A stretch of DNA of 64,000 nucleotides from Helianthus annuus (lineage: Eukaryota; Streptophyta; Magnoliopsida; Asterales; Asteraceae): the NCBI RefSeq assembly GCF_002127325.2, contig NC_035437.2:162787408-162851407 (forward strand), written 5' to 3'. The notes below the pieces were generated by a model, which had not been told where the DNA came from, made no database searches, and worked only from the letters and a program-made list of their open reading frames with translations. The position numbers and the translations under genes are program-made. Shown here one piece after another: positions 35,691 to 46,881 of the stretch (its first letter is position 1; every line of letters begins with the position of its first letter).

Positions 35691-38600
35691 GTGCCTGCTT
35701 TTACCAACAATGAAACTCCACGCAAGGTTTACACTGGAACGCATCCGAAGTATGGCAAATGCCAGTATCATCACCCTCTAAACGCTCATTGCCGAAAGTG
35801 CGACAAGTGTGGCCGAAGTGGGCATACTTCTCCATACTGTCGCGTCCCACCACAGGCTTACCAAAACCAAGCCCTTCTAGCTCCCAATCAAGTCGCCCCT
35901 GTGCGAGCATGCTACACGTGTGGTGATACTAACCATATGGTCAACGTGTGCCCTCAACGTTACCAGCCACAACAACCTCGACAGCAGCAACCGCAGCTTC
36001 AACAACAACAGCAACAGGTTCAAGAACCCGCTAGAGGTCGAGCTTTCCTCCTCACCACTGCTCAGGCTCAAAACGCGAACGACGTCATTACTGGTACGTT
36101 TCTCGTTAACCATGTCTATGCTTCATGCTTATTTGATACTGGTGCCGATAAAAGTTTTGTGTCGTTAGAATTCGAGTCTTTGCTCAAGTGTAAACGCTCT
36201 AAGTTGCCAAAATCTTTCGCTGTCGAAGTCGCTAATGGTAAAACCGTCGTTGTCAATTCTGTTCTCTCCAATTGCTCGTTGATTCTAAACGATCATACCT
36301 TCTCAATCAATCTCATACCCATGCAAATGGGTAGTTTCGATGTCATAGTAGGTATGGACTGGCTTAGGCGAGTTCGTGCTGAAGTTGTCTGTTCTGAGAA
36401 ATTTATTCGCTTACCTCTTCCAAATGGTGATTCTCTACATGTGTATGGCGAGAAACCTTCTCAAGGTCTCAAGCTTATGTCGTGTATCCAAGCGAACAAA
36501 TGCTTACGCAATGGTACTTTCGCCTTTCTCGCCCACATCGTGGAAAAGAAGGACAAAGGCCCAAGCATAAGTGACGTTACCGTCGTACGTGACTTTCCGG
36601 ATGTATTTCCTGACGATCTCCCTGGTCCGCCTCCTGCTCGTTCTGTCGATTTTCGCATCGACTTAGTGCCTGGTGCTACGCCTGTCGCTAAGTCCCCCTA
36701 TCGTTTAGCACCCTCTGAGATGCAAGAGCTCTCGAGTCAACTCCAAGAGCTTCTTGACAAAGGCTTTATACGCCCTAGTACTTCTCCTTGGGGCGCTCCC
36801 GTTTTGTTTGTCAAAAAGAAAGATGGATCATTTCGTATGTGTATTGATTATCGTGAGCTCAACAAGCTCACCATCAAAAACCGATACCCTCTTCCTCGCA
36901 TTGATGATCTCTTCGATCAATTGCAAGGCGCAACCTGCTTTTCAAAGATCGATCTTCGTTCTGGGTATCATCAACTTCGAGTACTCGAAGAAGATGTACC
37001 TAAAACCGCCTTTCGTACACGTTATGGTCATTACGAGTTCGAGGTCATGCCCTTTGGTTTGACCAACGCACCCGCTGTTTTCATGGATTTAATGAACCGC
37101 GTGTGCAAAGCATACTTGGACCGTTTTGTGATCGTCTTCATCGACGATATTCTCATCTATTCCAAGACGCAAGAAGAGCATAAGCGACACTTGCACCTTA
37201 TCCTTGAACTCCTTCGTACTGAACGTCTATACGCCAAATTCTCCAAGTGTGAATTTTGGCTAAAAGAGGTTCAATTCCTTGGTCATACCGTCAACAAACT
37301 TGGAATTCACGTTGATCCCGCTAAAATCGAAGCTGTGAAAAATTGGATCGCACCTAAATCTCCGTCTGAAGTTCGCTCGTTTCTTGGTCTCGCTGGTTAC
37401 TATCGTCGTTTCATCTCCAACTTTTCAAAAATCGCTATTCCTTTGACCTCCTTGACTCAAAAAGAGAGACCTTTTGTTTGGGGTCCCGAACAAGAGGAAT
37501 CATTTCAAATGCTCAAGGATATGCTTTGCAATGCTCCTATCCTAACGCTTCCCGATGGTAACGATGATTTCGTCGTGTATTGCGACGCTTCAAACCTTGG
37601 CCTTGGTTGTGTCCTTATGCAACGTGACAAGGTTATCGCTTACGCATCGAGACAACTCAAAATTCATGAGAAAAACTATACTACCCACGACCTTGAACTT
37701 GGTGCAGTTGTTTTTGCATTGAAGATTTGGCGACACTACCTTTATGGTACTAAATGTGTGGTCTTCACCGACCATAAGAGCCTCCAACACATCTTCAACC
37801 AAAAGGAACTGAACATGCGTCAACGCCATTGGGTGGAATTGTTAAACGACTACGACTGCGAAATCAAATACCATCCAGGTAAAGCGAATGTAGTAGCCGA
37901 CGCTCTTAGTCGTAAAACTCATGTCAAAGGTATTCGTTGTTTCCAACTCGTCCACGATCTTCAAAATCGTATACGCAACGCTCAGTATACATCCGTTAAT
38001 GAGGGTAACCTCTACAACGAGATGCAATGTGGTGCTGAAAATAGTCTCGTGTCCAAATCTGATGGTATTTTATACTATCTCGATCGTATCTGGATTCCTA
38101 ACCGTGATGATCTTCGCAAATTCCTGATGAAGGAGGCCCATAACACGAAGTATTCTATTCACCCTGGTGCCGACAAGATGTACCATGATATGCGTACATC
38201 CTATTGGTGGCCTGGAATGAAGAAGGATATAGCCACTTTCGTCTCAAAATGTCTCACATGTTCCAAAGTGAAAGCTGAACATCAACGTCCCTCTGGCTTA
38301 CTCGAACAACCAAAAATTCCTGTTTGGAAGTGGGAGAGCATTGCCATGGATTTTATCACTAAGCTTCCTCGCACTACTGCTGGTCACGACAGCATTTGGG
38401 TAGTCGTTGATCGATTGACCAAGTCAGCTCACTTCCTCCCTATTCGTGAAGATTTCAAAGTCGAGAAATTGGCTAAGGTCTACATGAAGGAGATAATCTG
38501 TCGTCATGGTATTCCCATTGACATCATTTCTGATCGTGATGCTCGTTTTACGTCTCGTCTCTGGCAAACTTTTCAATCTGCTATGGGTACTAAACTCAAC

Positions 38601-39329
38601 CTTAGCACTGCCTTCCATCCTCAGACTGACGGTCAAACCGAGCGTACTATCCAAACCTTAGAGGATATGCTTCGTTCATGCGTAATAGATTTTGGTGGCA
38701 ACTGGGATTCACACTTGCCTTTGGTCGAATTCTCGTACAATAACAGTTATCACGCGAGTATTCAAATGGCACCTTTCGAAGCATTGTATGGTCGCAAGTG
38801 CCGTTCGCCTATTTGTTGGCACGAGATTGGTCAAGCCCAAATCACCGGTCCCGAGCTTATACAAGAGACGACGGACAAGATTTTACAAGTTCGAGACAAC
38901 TTATTGAAAGCCAGGAACCGACAAAAGAGTTACGCTGACAAAGGACGCAAACCTATGGAATTCGAGACAGGTGACTTCGTGCTTCTCAAGGTATCCCCTT
39001 GGAAAGGCGTGGTTCGATTTGGCAAGAAAGGGAAACTCGCACCTCGCTACGTTGGTCCTTTCAAAATTCTCGAGAGGATTGGCAAGGTTGCGTATAGACT
39101 GAACCTGCCTGAAGAACTCAGCAATGTACACCCTGTCTTCCATGTGTCCAACTTAAAGAAATGTTTAGCTGACGAAGGACTCCACGTTCCTCTCGAAGAC
39201 TTGCAAGTCAACGAAACGCTTCACTTTGTAGAAAAAACTGGTCGAAATCATGGACCAAGGAACCAAGCAATTGAGGCGCAGTCGAATTCCTATTGTCAAA
39301 GTTCGATGGGAAGGAAAACGTGGCGCTGA
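35691..39329 (+). CDS. pol: Element A gag C-terminus and pol polyprotein
   Basis: 1,212 codons open in the gag frame; the first codon is GTG, so this is a continuation and not an independent start. Two CCHC zinc knuckles (Cys37/Cys40/His45/Cys50 and Cys74/Cys77/His82/Cys87), protease DTGA at 149-152, reverse transcriptase with FIDD at 483-486, RNase H with Asp632 in YCDAS, then integrase: a zinc-binding region ([14 protein letters not shown]) and the DDE triad Asp887, Asp948 and Glu984 with the usual 35-residue spacing, then the GPF motif (RYVGPFKI). The last codons are out of frame because of an indel in an A-run at about 39,233. The chromodomain-like end (FTWELESEM, to about 39,396) lies in the next frame. 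Confidence 0.95.
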   Translation: MPAFTNNETPRKVYTGTHPKYGKCQYHHPLNAHCRKCDKCGRSGHTSPYCRVPPQAYQNQALLAPNQVAPVRACYTCGDTNHMVNVCPQRYQPQQPRQQQPQLQQQQQQVQEPARGRAFLLTTAQAQNANDVITGTFLVNHVYASCLFDTGADKSFVSLEFESLLKCKRSKLPKSFAVEVANGKTVVVNSVLSNCSLILNDHTFSINLIPMQMGSFDVIVGMDWLRRVRAEVVCSEKFIRLPLPNGDSLHVYGEKPSQGLKLMSCIQANKCLRNGTFAFLAHIVEKKDKGPSISDVTVVRDFPDVFPDDLPGPPPARSVDFRIDLVPGATPVAKSPYRLAPSEMQELSSQLQELLDKGFIRPSTSPWGAPVLFVKKKDGSFRMCIDYRELNKLTIKNRYPLPRIDDLFDQLQGATCFSKIDLRSGYHQLRVLEEDVPKTAFRTRYGHYEFEVMPFGLTNAPAVFMDLMNRVCKAYLDRFVIVFIDDILIYSKTQEEHKRHLHLILELLRTERLYAKFSKCEFWLKEVQFLGHTVNKLGIHVDPAKIEAVKNWIAPKSPSEVRSFLGLAGYYRRFISNFSKIAIPLTSLTQKERPFVWGPEQEESFQMLKDMLCNAPILTLPDGNDDFVVYCDASNLGLGCVLMQRDKVIAYASRQLKIHEKNYTTHDLELGAVVFALKIWRHYLYGTKCVVFTDHKSLQHIFNQKELNMRQRHWVELLNDYDCEIKYHPGKANVVADALSRKTHVKGIRCFQLVHDLQNRIRNAQYTSVNEGNLYNEMQCGAENSLVSKSDGILYYLDRIWIPNRDDLRKFLMKEAHNTKYSIHPGADKMYHDMRTSYWWPGMKKDIATFVSKCLTCSKVKAEHQRPSGLLEQPKIPVWKWESIAMDFITKLPRTTAGHDSIWVVVDRLTKSAHFLPIREDFKVEKLAKVYMKEIICRHGIPIDIISDRDARFTSRLWQTFQSAMGTKLNLSTAFHPQTDGQTERTIQTLEDMLRSCVIDFGGNWDSHLPLVEFSYNNSYHASIQMAPFEALYGRKCRSPICWHEIGQAQITGPELIQETTDKILQVRDNLLKARNRQKSYADKGRKPMEFETGDFVLLKVSPWKGVVRFGKKGKLAPRYVGPFKILERIGKVAYRLNLPEELSNVHPVFHVSNLKKCLADEGLHVPLEDLQVNETLHFVEKTGRNHGPRNQAIEAQSNSYCQSSMGRKTWR

Positions 39330-39407
39330 ATTTACTTGGGAGCTCGAAAGCGAAATGAAATCGAAATATCCTCATCTTTTCCCTGAGTCTTCCTAAATTT
39401 CGGGACG

Positions 39408-39430
39408 AAATTTCCTAAAGGAGGGGAGAC
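39408..39430 (+). promoter_or_regulatory. Element A polypurine tract
   Basis: CTAAAGGAGGGGAGAC abuts the right LTR start and follows GGGACGAAATTT, the same arrangement as in elements B and C. Confidence 0.85.
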
Positions 39431-41785
39431 TGTAACGCCCTGTGTTTTTGTACTTTCTATTTATAGCTTGTCTTACTCGTGTTTCTAATTTTGGAAGCTT
39501 TGTATCATTGTACTCGTTCCTTCTAGTACTCGTTGTAAACTCGAGATTTTGATCATGAATGAAAACTTGCATTTCCTTGTTACATACTATACATACACCA
39601 TAATACGATTAATCATGAGATCATTTGATACTTCTTTGTGATACTTACAAACATATGTTGAACTTGTAAATATGTGACATATACTTGTCACTTACAAACA
39701 TGTTACATACTAGTACATTACACTTTTTACCTAGTTAAATCATGTTTTATTTCATATTTCACCTTGTTACAAGTTAGGGGAAACATTGTTGCATATTATT
39801 ACACAACTTAACTAACAAAATTACTCATTATAATGTTTTAAAAAAATAAAAAAATAAAGAAATATGGCAGCCCCAATTCAGCAAAATTCAGCCCCATATA
39901 GTTGGGTTTTGTGGGCTAGTTTCAAGGTGTAACCCCTTCTAAACACTTCCAAAGCCCAACCCATTAAAACCCTAATCCTTCCCCCTATAAATACCACTTA
40001 TAACCAGCCTCTCTACCACTTTTGCAACACTAAAAACTCTCAAAACATCCTCCAAACCGTAGCTGAAAGCAAAGGTTCGAGCAGATTGACACCCCTTCAC
40101 GAAAATGAGCATAACTCACTCATTTCTTAACGAAATCACTTGATTCTTTTTCCTATTTACTTGGATAATCATGGGGTTCGATTCCTAGACTTCTCCTTGG
40201 AGAAATCAGACCTGGAAATGCCCCGAAATCGTCCATAAACTTTCTGTTTGTTTTTATGTTCATCAAAAACTTGTTTAAACCTATGTAACTTGTGTTCAAC
40301 ACATCTCATACCTATGTCCTAATGCTTACAACTTATCCCATGGTTGGTTAAGCTTAAAAACAAGGTTGAGACATTTAAAATCAGAGGATTAAACCTCATA
40401 AACTTGGTGTTTTGTTTAGGGTTTCAACCAACAATCATGTCAAACATAGCCTTTGATACATGAGTGATTATGGAACAACTTGGGTTGTCCCAAACCTACA
40501 ATCCTCACGTGATTTGATGATTTCTACTAGTTAGTTTACTTTACATACTTGTAATGACCTTAGTTCATGACCCTCCTTGGTTGTTTTTACATCAAGTGTA
40601 GTGGTGAACATCAAAGGGGTACCTAAATGGAAGTCTTGTCTTCCTACCCCATCCATGACACATACGACTCAACTTGAGGTACCTAAATGAAGATGTAATC
40701 TTCTACCTCTTACTTGAATAATTGAACATTTGGACTTAATAATATGTGTATATTATACAACCTAAATACTATCTATGTACACTCGAACCTTTGATGTTGA
40801 AATCATATTCATTTGTTAAAGTAGTAGGATAATCATCTAAGGACCTAAACCTTGCTATGATTCTTGTGAGTGTTCAACTCATGAAATCATTATAACCCTC
40901 GTGGTTACCAAGTGTCATGCAAGTGTATTATGGGAAGATGAGTATTTTGATATAATATTTTATAACGTTTTCATGTCACTTAAATTCCGAATCTTCCGAA
41001 TTCCCCAAACTCATACGCTTTGTTTCCTTGTGTAGAGAAACAAGGTGCTCCAACTAGCTAATTCAACCACCAACTTGCTCTCGGATTCTCAAGTCACAAC
41101 TTGTAAACCGTGAGTATACTCGCATTTCCCCCTTTTTACTTTTACCACTTTTGGGGTGTAACATGTTTACTTATCAAAAACTTACACATGAACATTTTGC
41201 TTAAACACATGAACATTCCTATAACATGCTTGTATACGTGATGGCTTGATACTTTAAACTTGGGTGATTCTTATGTGTTGAACTTATCATTAACTTCGTG
41301 CGAGCCTAACCGTGACATATGTAGCGCTATAGGATTAACGACCCGCCCTTTATCATCGGTAATGTCATGAGCATATTGCGTTTCCTTGGTTTGATATGTT
41401 AGACACATGCCATGTTTAAATGTTTATCTTGAATCGCATGCTTGCTATGAGGAATTGTTCAAGACTTATACTCGCCTTTGCATTTGCATTGAATTATTTT
41501 AAACATGTTACAGGTTGATGAGGAAGATGCTAAGAAAAGAAGTAGCGTTGATGCCTAGATACACATATAGACGTTAGGGTTTAATATGTTGTATCAATTT
41601 TGTTATGTTATCATGTTATTTTTGTTAAACTTGTTGTATTTGAATTTCTTGTATTGTTGACTATTTGAAGTTATGAAATGAAATTGGGATTTTCTAAATA
41701 TTGTCACAAATAGCGTTATGATGTCTCTAGCAATCTTCACACTTCGTCTCATCCCGATGTTTCCGCCATTGGTTGGGGTGTGACA
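39431..41785 (+). repeat. Element A 3' LTR
   Basis: 2,355 bp, same ends as the 5' LTR. It has an extra 10 bp (TACTAGTACA region, about 39,706-39,715) and lacks the 27 bp found in the left copy near 33,480. Other differences are scattered single substitutions. Confidence 0.94.
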
Positions 41786-41790
41786 AGTCA

Positions 41791-42220
41791 TATTTGCATT
41801 CTCCGGGTTCGAGTGTAGTACACCCCTCCCAATGCATATCTTAATCGTTTTACATATTTGCATTTTCTGGGTTCGAGTGTAAGTACACCCCCTCCCAAAT
41901 GCATATTTTAGTTATTTTATATGTTTGTATTCTCCGGGTTCGAGTGTAAGTACACTCCTCCCAATGCATATCTTAATCGTTTTACATTAATCTTTGTCCC
42001 TTCACTCGGGCTCATTATCCTAATGTAATACGCTTCCGTCACCCGGCTGTGCGTTTACATTTTTATCAAATATTTTACTCATTTGATTCATTTGGGTACT
42101 TTTAATTTGTCCCATTTACCCTGTCCTTACTATATCGGATGTAAATGTGTCCGCTATAAGAAGTTCATGGTATCATATGCCACTACTTACTTGGCCAGAG
42201 TAAGCGATTAACACATGCCA
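41791..42220 (-). repeat. Element C internal piece between A and B, with a 3-unit tandem repeat
   Basis: Remnant of element C lying between the two insertions. A unit of about 70 bp occurs three times (about 41,790-41,985), each with TTTGYATTYTCYGGGTTCGAGTGTA, ACWCC and CCCAAWGCATATYTTA words. No coding content. Confidence 0.7.
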
Positions 42221-42225
42221 CACAT

Positions 42226-43968
42226 TGTAACACCCCGGGTTTTCAAATGTCAAAGTCAAAGTCAAAGTCCAAGTCAACTTTGACTTCTTTGACTATAATT
42301 AGTCTATTTTATGTTTTATTTGTATTATGTGGAGTAAGTATTGTTAATCTGAATAAATCGAAGTAATCGAATGTTTAATCGACGCGAACCGACTTACGAC
42401 TGTGAATAGTAGGAAGTAACAATGCGATAAAGTTAATCAATCAATAATCAAGCTAATCCAATCATCAATCGAACTCGAATCTCGAAATACGCGAACCTTG
42501 GTTGTTATACTACTTGTGTGTGTGCCTTATGTGTTACCTGTGCGTGCTTACTTTATGTTTTGTCAGGTATTCATTCGAATCAATCGAAACTCGAATCAAA
42601 ACTCGAAACTCAAATCGAATGCAATCGAAATCGAATTACGACGAATGGTAGCGTAAGGATAGTGTGAAATATAGATGATTGTATGTTAGATATAGTGGTT
42701 GGGATTAAAAGTAATTTGAATAGGAAACTCTATCGTACTCGTATCGTCTTCAATCGAATCGAAATATCAAAATCGTCGCACCGAACGCTCGAACCAGGCT
42801 GTGGATCGATCAGGCTGTCAGCCGATCGAACAGCACAGCCGATCGGACGGACTGTCCGATCGAGCAGGCTGTCCGATCGGGATGCCTGGCCGATCGGCCA
42901 GCCCTTTCCTCTTTTGGAGCCTATAAATAGGGCTGTCATTGTCATTCTTTCCACTTTTGGAAACTCTCTAACCGACCAGCTCGTGTTCCTCATCTTTTCC
43001 CAGATTTCTTCCGATTCCGGTAAGTTTTCATCCTAAATCTTGTACTTTCCTGATCAATACACACTCCTACACCTTTCTATCTTTCAAATCTTGATTTCTA
43101 ACTGTGAAATCATCAAGATCTAAGCATTCTAGGATGATGTCATCATGGTGTTCTTCAAAAACATCATGTTTTGGCCTCAATCCACCAAGAATAGCTTGGA
43201 TTTAGCCGATTTCCACATAAACAAACTAAGATCTATTACATATTTGAACGCTAACCAATGTGCATATATTACGTGACTAAATGAATGCTTGTTGATTGTG
43301 TTTACACATGGAATGCTGTCTACCTGCCTTAACGACGTAGTACTATAGTTTGGACTCAGCACCCGTTCTCACGGGGGTTGTTAAGGACAATTACTTGCAT
43401 GGATTACGGTGGTAATCATGTATTGCGAACTGTCTCGGACAGTCAACCCGCATTCACTGGTATCGATAGATCCATGTCGATAATTAACATGCTTCGTTTT
43501 CCTCTGTGTACGTGCTGGTTATGCGTAAACTATTTCGAACTCTATATGTTATTATCAAACTTGTATGCTCACCTTTACATTAAATGTATTGACTTTATTT
43601 TAACGTATGTGACAGGTGTTTAAGATGTTTGCTTGCTAGGAAAGCGAGGCTAGAATAAAGCTCTAGAGCCCCCAACAAATAGTTGTCTGTTAGGAACAAG
43701 CAACTAGAGCATAGTTGTCTGTAGATCTTGTCAGGCTGGGTCTTTAGGAGCATTTGAACAATGTTTATTTGTTTTAATTTAAATCTGAGTTGTCGGAACA
43801 GAATACTTGCCTAGTTGTTATCTGTAATAATATATTGTATTATTTGGGATACGGTATGGGACGTATCAATTAACTGAATAGTATTAATAGTTGTTGTGGG
43901 AACATCTGGACAATCTGTTTCGCTCAGTGCCATGCCCCGATGATTCCGCCATCGGTCGGGGTGTGACA
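42226..43968 (+). repeat. Element B 5' LTR (internally deleted)
   Basis: Starts TGTAACACCCCGG and ends GGGGTGTGACA. TATA box CTATAAATAG at 42921-42930, preceded at about 42,795-42,905 by an array of GCTGTCCGATCG-type words. At about 43,238 the sequence jumps from TCTATTACA to TATTTGAACG, whereas the right LTR has some 2 kb between these words, so the left copy has lost internal sequence. Confidence 0.9.
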
Positions 43969-43970
43969 GA

Positions 43971-43984
43971 TTGGTATCAGAGCC
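43971..43984 (+). promoter_or_regulatory. Element B primer-binding site (tRNA-iMet)
   Basis: TTGGTATCAGAGCC two bases after the LTR. AACTATAG (43987-43994) just downstream pairs with CTATAGTT (44046-44053), as in element A. Confidence 0.93.
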
Positions 43985-44130
43985 ATAACTATAGGGAATT
44001 AGGCTAGACACGACCTAGTCCGGGTCGCTGTCTTAGAGACCTAGACTATAGTTAGGAACCAATAGACCAAGCTTATGTGCTATATTCTAATATTTTTCAC
44101 TATTACTGCACTCGAATTTTCAAATAGAAT

Positions 44131-44368
44131 CAAGCGATTCAGTCGGGATTAGGTGTGAAAGCCGCAAACTCTCGACTAAATTGCTTGGTTAATACTAATC
44201 TTATCAATTTATCGACGATTTCCTCATTATTTTCGATAACAAACGAGGAGAATTATACCAAATCAGGAGTGAAATCCATATTTTGATGAATAATCTTCTC
44301 ATTTTTTACTAAAACAAGGAAGAAATTGCTAAGCCAGGGGTGACACCCAAACCTTGGCAACTTATTCC
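44131..44368 (+). ncRNA. Element B leader: three hairpins with the shared 19-nt loop
   Basis: Unit 1: CAAGCGATTCAGTCG (44131-44145) pairs with CGACTAAATTGCTTG (44173-44187), 13 Watson-Crick pairs, one G-U and one mismatch. Unit 2: 44245-44262 with 44282-44300, about 15 pairs with a bulge and an internal loop. Unit 3: GGAAGAAATTGCTAAG (44318-44333) with CTTGGCAACTTATTCC (44353-44368), 14 of 16. The loop segments TTAGGTGTGAAAGCCGCAA, TCAGGAGTGAAATCCATAT and CCAGGGGTGACACCCAAAC align without gaps to those of element A. The stem sequences are unrelated to A. Confidence 0.75.
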
Positions 44369-44756
44369 AACTTTTACTCATCTCACCAAAGCCTCGACGG
44401 ACTCCAACGACCTGAACTCACGAGTATGACCTAGGGAATACGTGTTGAATGCCCAAGAATCGAGGCAGCAACGTGAGCCCGAAAGTTAGAAAGTGACGAC
44501 AAGTCTACTGTGAATAGTCGAATCGCTTTGGGTAGTCGATGTCTAGTAGCCGCAGACAATCTATATCTCGATTTTTAGGTGTTTTCGATTCTGAGCCCGC
44601 AGCCGCCGACTCTGATGACTCGTTGTTTTATGTGTTATATGTGTTTAAAATTTTGAGGTTTATTCGATTTTTGCTATCACTTCGATCGGCATACACGACT
44701 CGTATTGCTATTCTATCTCAAAACGCTAATAAGTCGTTGCAGTTCTAGACGATATT

Positions 44757-45010
44757 ATGCTACGATATACGCTATACGATACTCGACATGCTATACGATT
44801 ATACCATACTACTCGATATGCTATATACGAACGACACGCGAGCTTTGAATGATAGGTTTCTGTATTCTGACTGCTTCTGCGATTAAATGTGTATGTGTCT
44901 CTGTGCTCTACGTGCCTACGTGTTTCTGTGATTATGTGAATCTGTGATTACGTGTTTATGTGTTTCTGTGATTGCGTGAATCGATGGTTATGTGTCTATG
45001 TGTTATGCGA
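44757..45010 (+). repeat. Simple-repeat tract in the element B leader
   Basis: 44,757-44,830 is built of CTATACGA and ACTCGATATG words. 44,889-45,010 is a degenerate TGTGATTACGTGTTTNTGTG repeat. Both lie between the leader hairpins and gag, and no ORF of interest is present. Confidence 0.6.
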
Positions 45011-45111
45011 TGCGTGTTTCGACGTGTTCCTGAGCTTTAGTTAGTAGTAGACGTGTGAGGTGAGATTCAATCATGTTGTGTTGAGTCCTTTGACGATGTC
45101 TGTTGCAAACA

Positions 45112-46869
45112 ATGTCATCTGGATCCCGACACCATCTTACTCGCCAAGAAAAGAGAGTCAGACGTCTCGCTGCTATCATTGCCAATAGTGTGGCAAAAGC
45201 TGTAAGCGATGTATATGAGAACGTCAGCAAGTCGTCCGAGGAGTCGCGAATTGAAGCTCCTAAGGATGCCAACAAGACTGCTTTCAGCTTCAAACAGTTT
45301 AAAGCATGCGGACCCAAAGAATTCACCGGAGAAGATGGCCCTACCGCCATGTTTCAATGGTTTGATTCGGTTGAAGTCACTCTGCGCCAAAGCGGCTGTC
45401 CTGAGAATCTCCGCACCCTCAATGCTACAGGCGTCTTCCAGTCCCGAACTCTAGACTGGTGGACGGCCGAACGAAACAAGCGCGGAAATGATGCAGCTTA
45501 TGAGCTGACTTGGGAGGAGTTGAAGGCCATCATGATGGACGAATTCTGCCCTCCCCATGAACGCCAAAAGCTGGAGGACGAGTTTTGGAACATCAAGTAG
45601 AAGGACGGAGACAACGCTGCGTTAACTGCTCACTTCAAGCAGCTTAGCATCATCTGTCCCGATCAAGTCAAGACGCCGGACATGGCTATCAAGAAGTATA
45701 TTCGAGCTATACCCGATTGTGTTGCCGATTTTGTTCATGCTGCCAAGACATCATCGATTGAAGAGACCTACCTACTTGCCGCTGAGATCAATGACAAGCG
45801 GGTAAAGTCTGGTTTTTGGGATAAGCATACCAAGTCTCTGCACCAAGCCACCACCGCATCGACCGTCGACACCACCACTGCTCAACCCTCCAAGTCATCA
45901 AGAAGAAAGAAGAAGCACAACAACAACAGCTCCAGCAACAAGAACTATGTTGTGACAACAACTGCTGCCCCTCTGCAAGCCGTACAGGCTCAGCAGCAGT
46001 CTTACCACCGACAAGCTCCAGTGATCAATGCGCCGCCAGCCAAGCGCGCTTACACAGGTCCCCACCCACTCTGCCCGACATGCTCATACCATCACCCGGT
46101 GGGAATCGCCTGTCGTTTTTGTGCCCACTGCAACCTCTACGGGCATTTTCACTGCAAATTGTCGATATGGTCCCCGTCAAGCCCCAGTTCAAGCCGTCGC
46201 TCATCAAGCTCTACTTCCAGCCCCTTAAGGCCAACTTGCAGCTCAAGCACCCGCGGTCAATGCTCGATTCTGCTTTGCATGTGGTGACCCTAACCACTTT
46301 GCAAACATGTGCCCGAACCGGGTTGTGAAACAAGAACCCCAACAGCAGCAGCAGCAACAGCAGCAGCCTCAGCAGCAACAGCAAGCAGCCCGTGCCAGAA
46401 CCTTTAACATCAACGCCCGTCAAGCCCAGGCTGACAACAACGTGGTTAATGGTACATTGTTAATGGTATTTATGCATCATGTTTGTTTGATACTGGAGAC
46501 GATAACTGCTTTGTGTCGTTTGAATTCGAGAAGCTCCTTAGTCGTAAGCGTTCTTATCTCCCCTCGTCATTCGAAGTTGAAGTTGCTACTGGAAGAACTA
46601 TCGCCGTTAATTCTGTTCTTCGTGATTGTACCCTCGAGCTCAACAATCACACTTTCCCAATCGACCTTATTCCGATGCAACTCGGAAGTTTTGACATCAT
46701 AGTAGGCATGGACTTTCTTCGCGAAAACCATGTTGAAGTTGTGTGTTTTGATAAGATGATTCGATTCTCGCTCACGAATGGTGATCTTTTATGTGTGTAC
46801 GGTGAAACAGCTTCGAAAGATCTCAAGCTCATGTCGTGTATCCAAGCTAGCAAGTATCTCCGCAAGTAA
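45112..46869 (+). pseudogene. gag: Element B gag and protease, disrupted
   Basis: The best start is ATG at 45112 (MSSGSRHH), parallel to element A. The gag domain (FTGEDGPTAMFQWF, LDWWTAERNKRG, CPPHERQKLEDEF) runs into TAG at 45598-45600 where element A has a Gln codon, then continues in frame. A frameshift follows in the first zinc knuckle at about 46,148. The second knuckle (CFACGDPNHFANMC) and a poly-Gln tract lie in other frames. A further frameshift at about 46,460 precedes the protease (FDTGDDN), which runs to TAA at 46867-46869. It cannot make a complete Gag. Confidence 0.9.
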
Positions 46870-46881
46870 TACAACGCTTTC

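Larger units (their letters stand above)
31449..41785 (+). mobile_element. Element A: nearly intact Ty3/gypsy chromovirus (Tekay-like)
   Basis: 10.3-kb element with LTRs at 31449-33821 and 39431-41785 and an exact 5-bp duplication AGTCA (31444-31448 and 41786-41790). It has a tRNA-iMet primer site, a long leader, one gag-pol frame, a polypurine tract and a chromodomain-like tail. The long LTRs starting TGTAACGCCC, the gag-pol layout and the GPF motif after integrase fit the Tekay/Del lineage; that lineage call is inference. Defects: a TAA inside gag at 35685 and a frameshift at about 39,233. The two LTRs differ by few substitutions, so insertion was recent. It lies inside element C. Confidence 0.95.

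Noticed and set aside
35691..39329. Independent pol gene starting at 35691
   Set aside because: The first codon is GTG, the frame is that of gag, and zinc knuckles belonging to gag follow; it is a continuation past a stop.
41603..41863. Minus-strand ORF at the end of the element A LTR (also at 33639-33839)
   Set aside because: It is repeated in both LTR copies, spans the LTR boundary and has no recognisable domain.
41790..41985. CRISPR-like or satellite array
   Set aside because: Only three diverged units of about 70 bp without regular spacers, inside a plant retrotransposon remnant.
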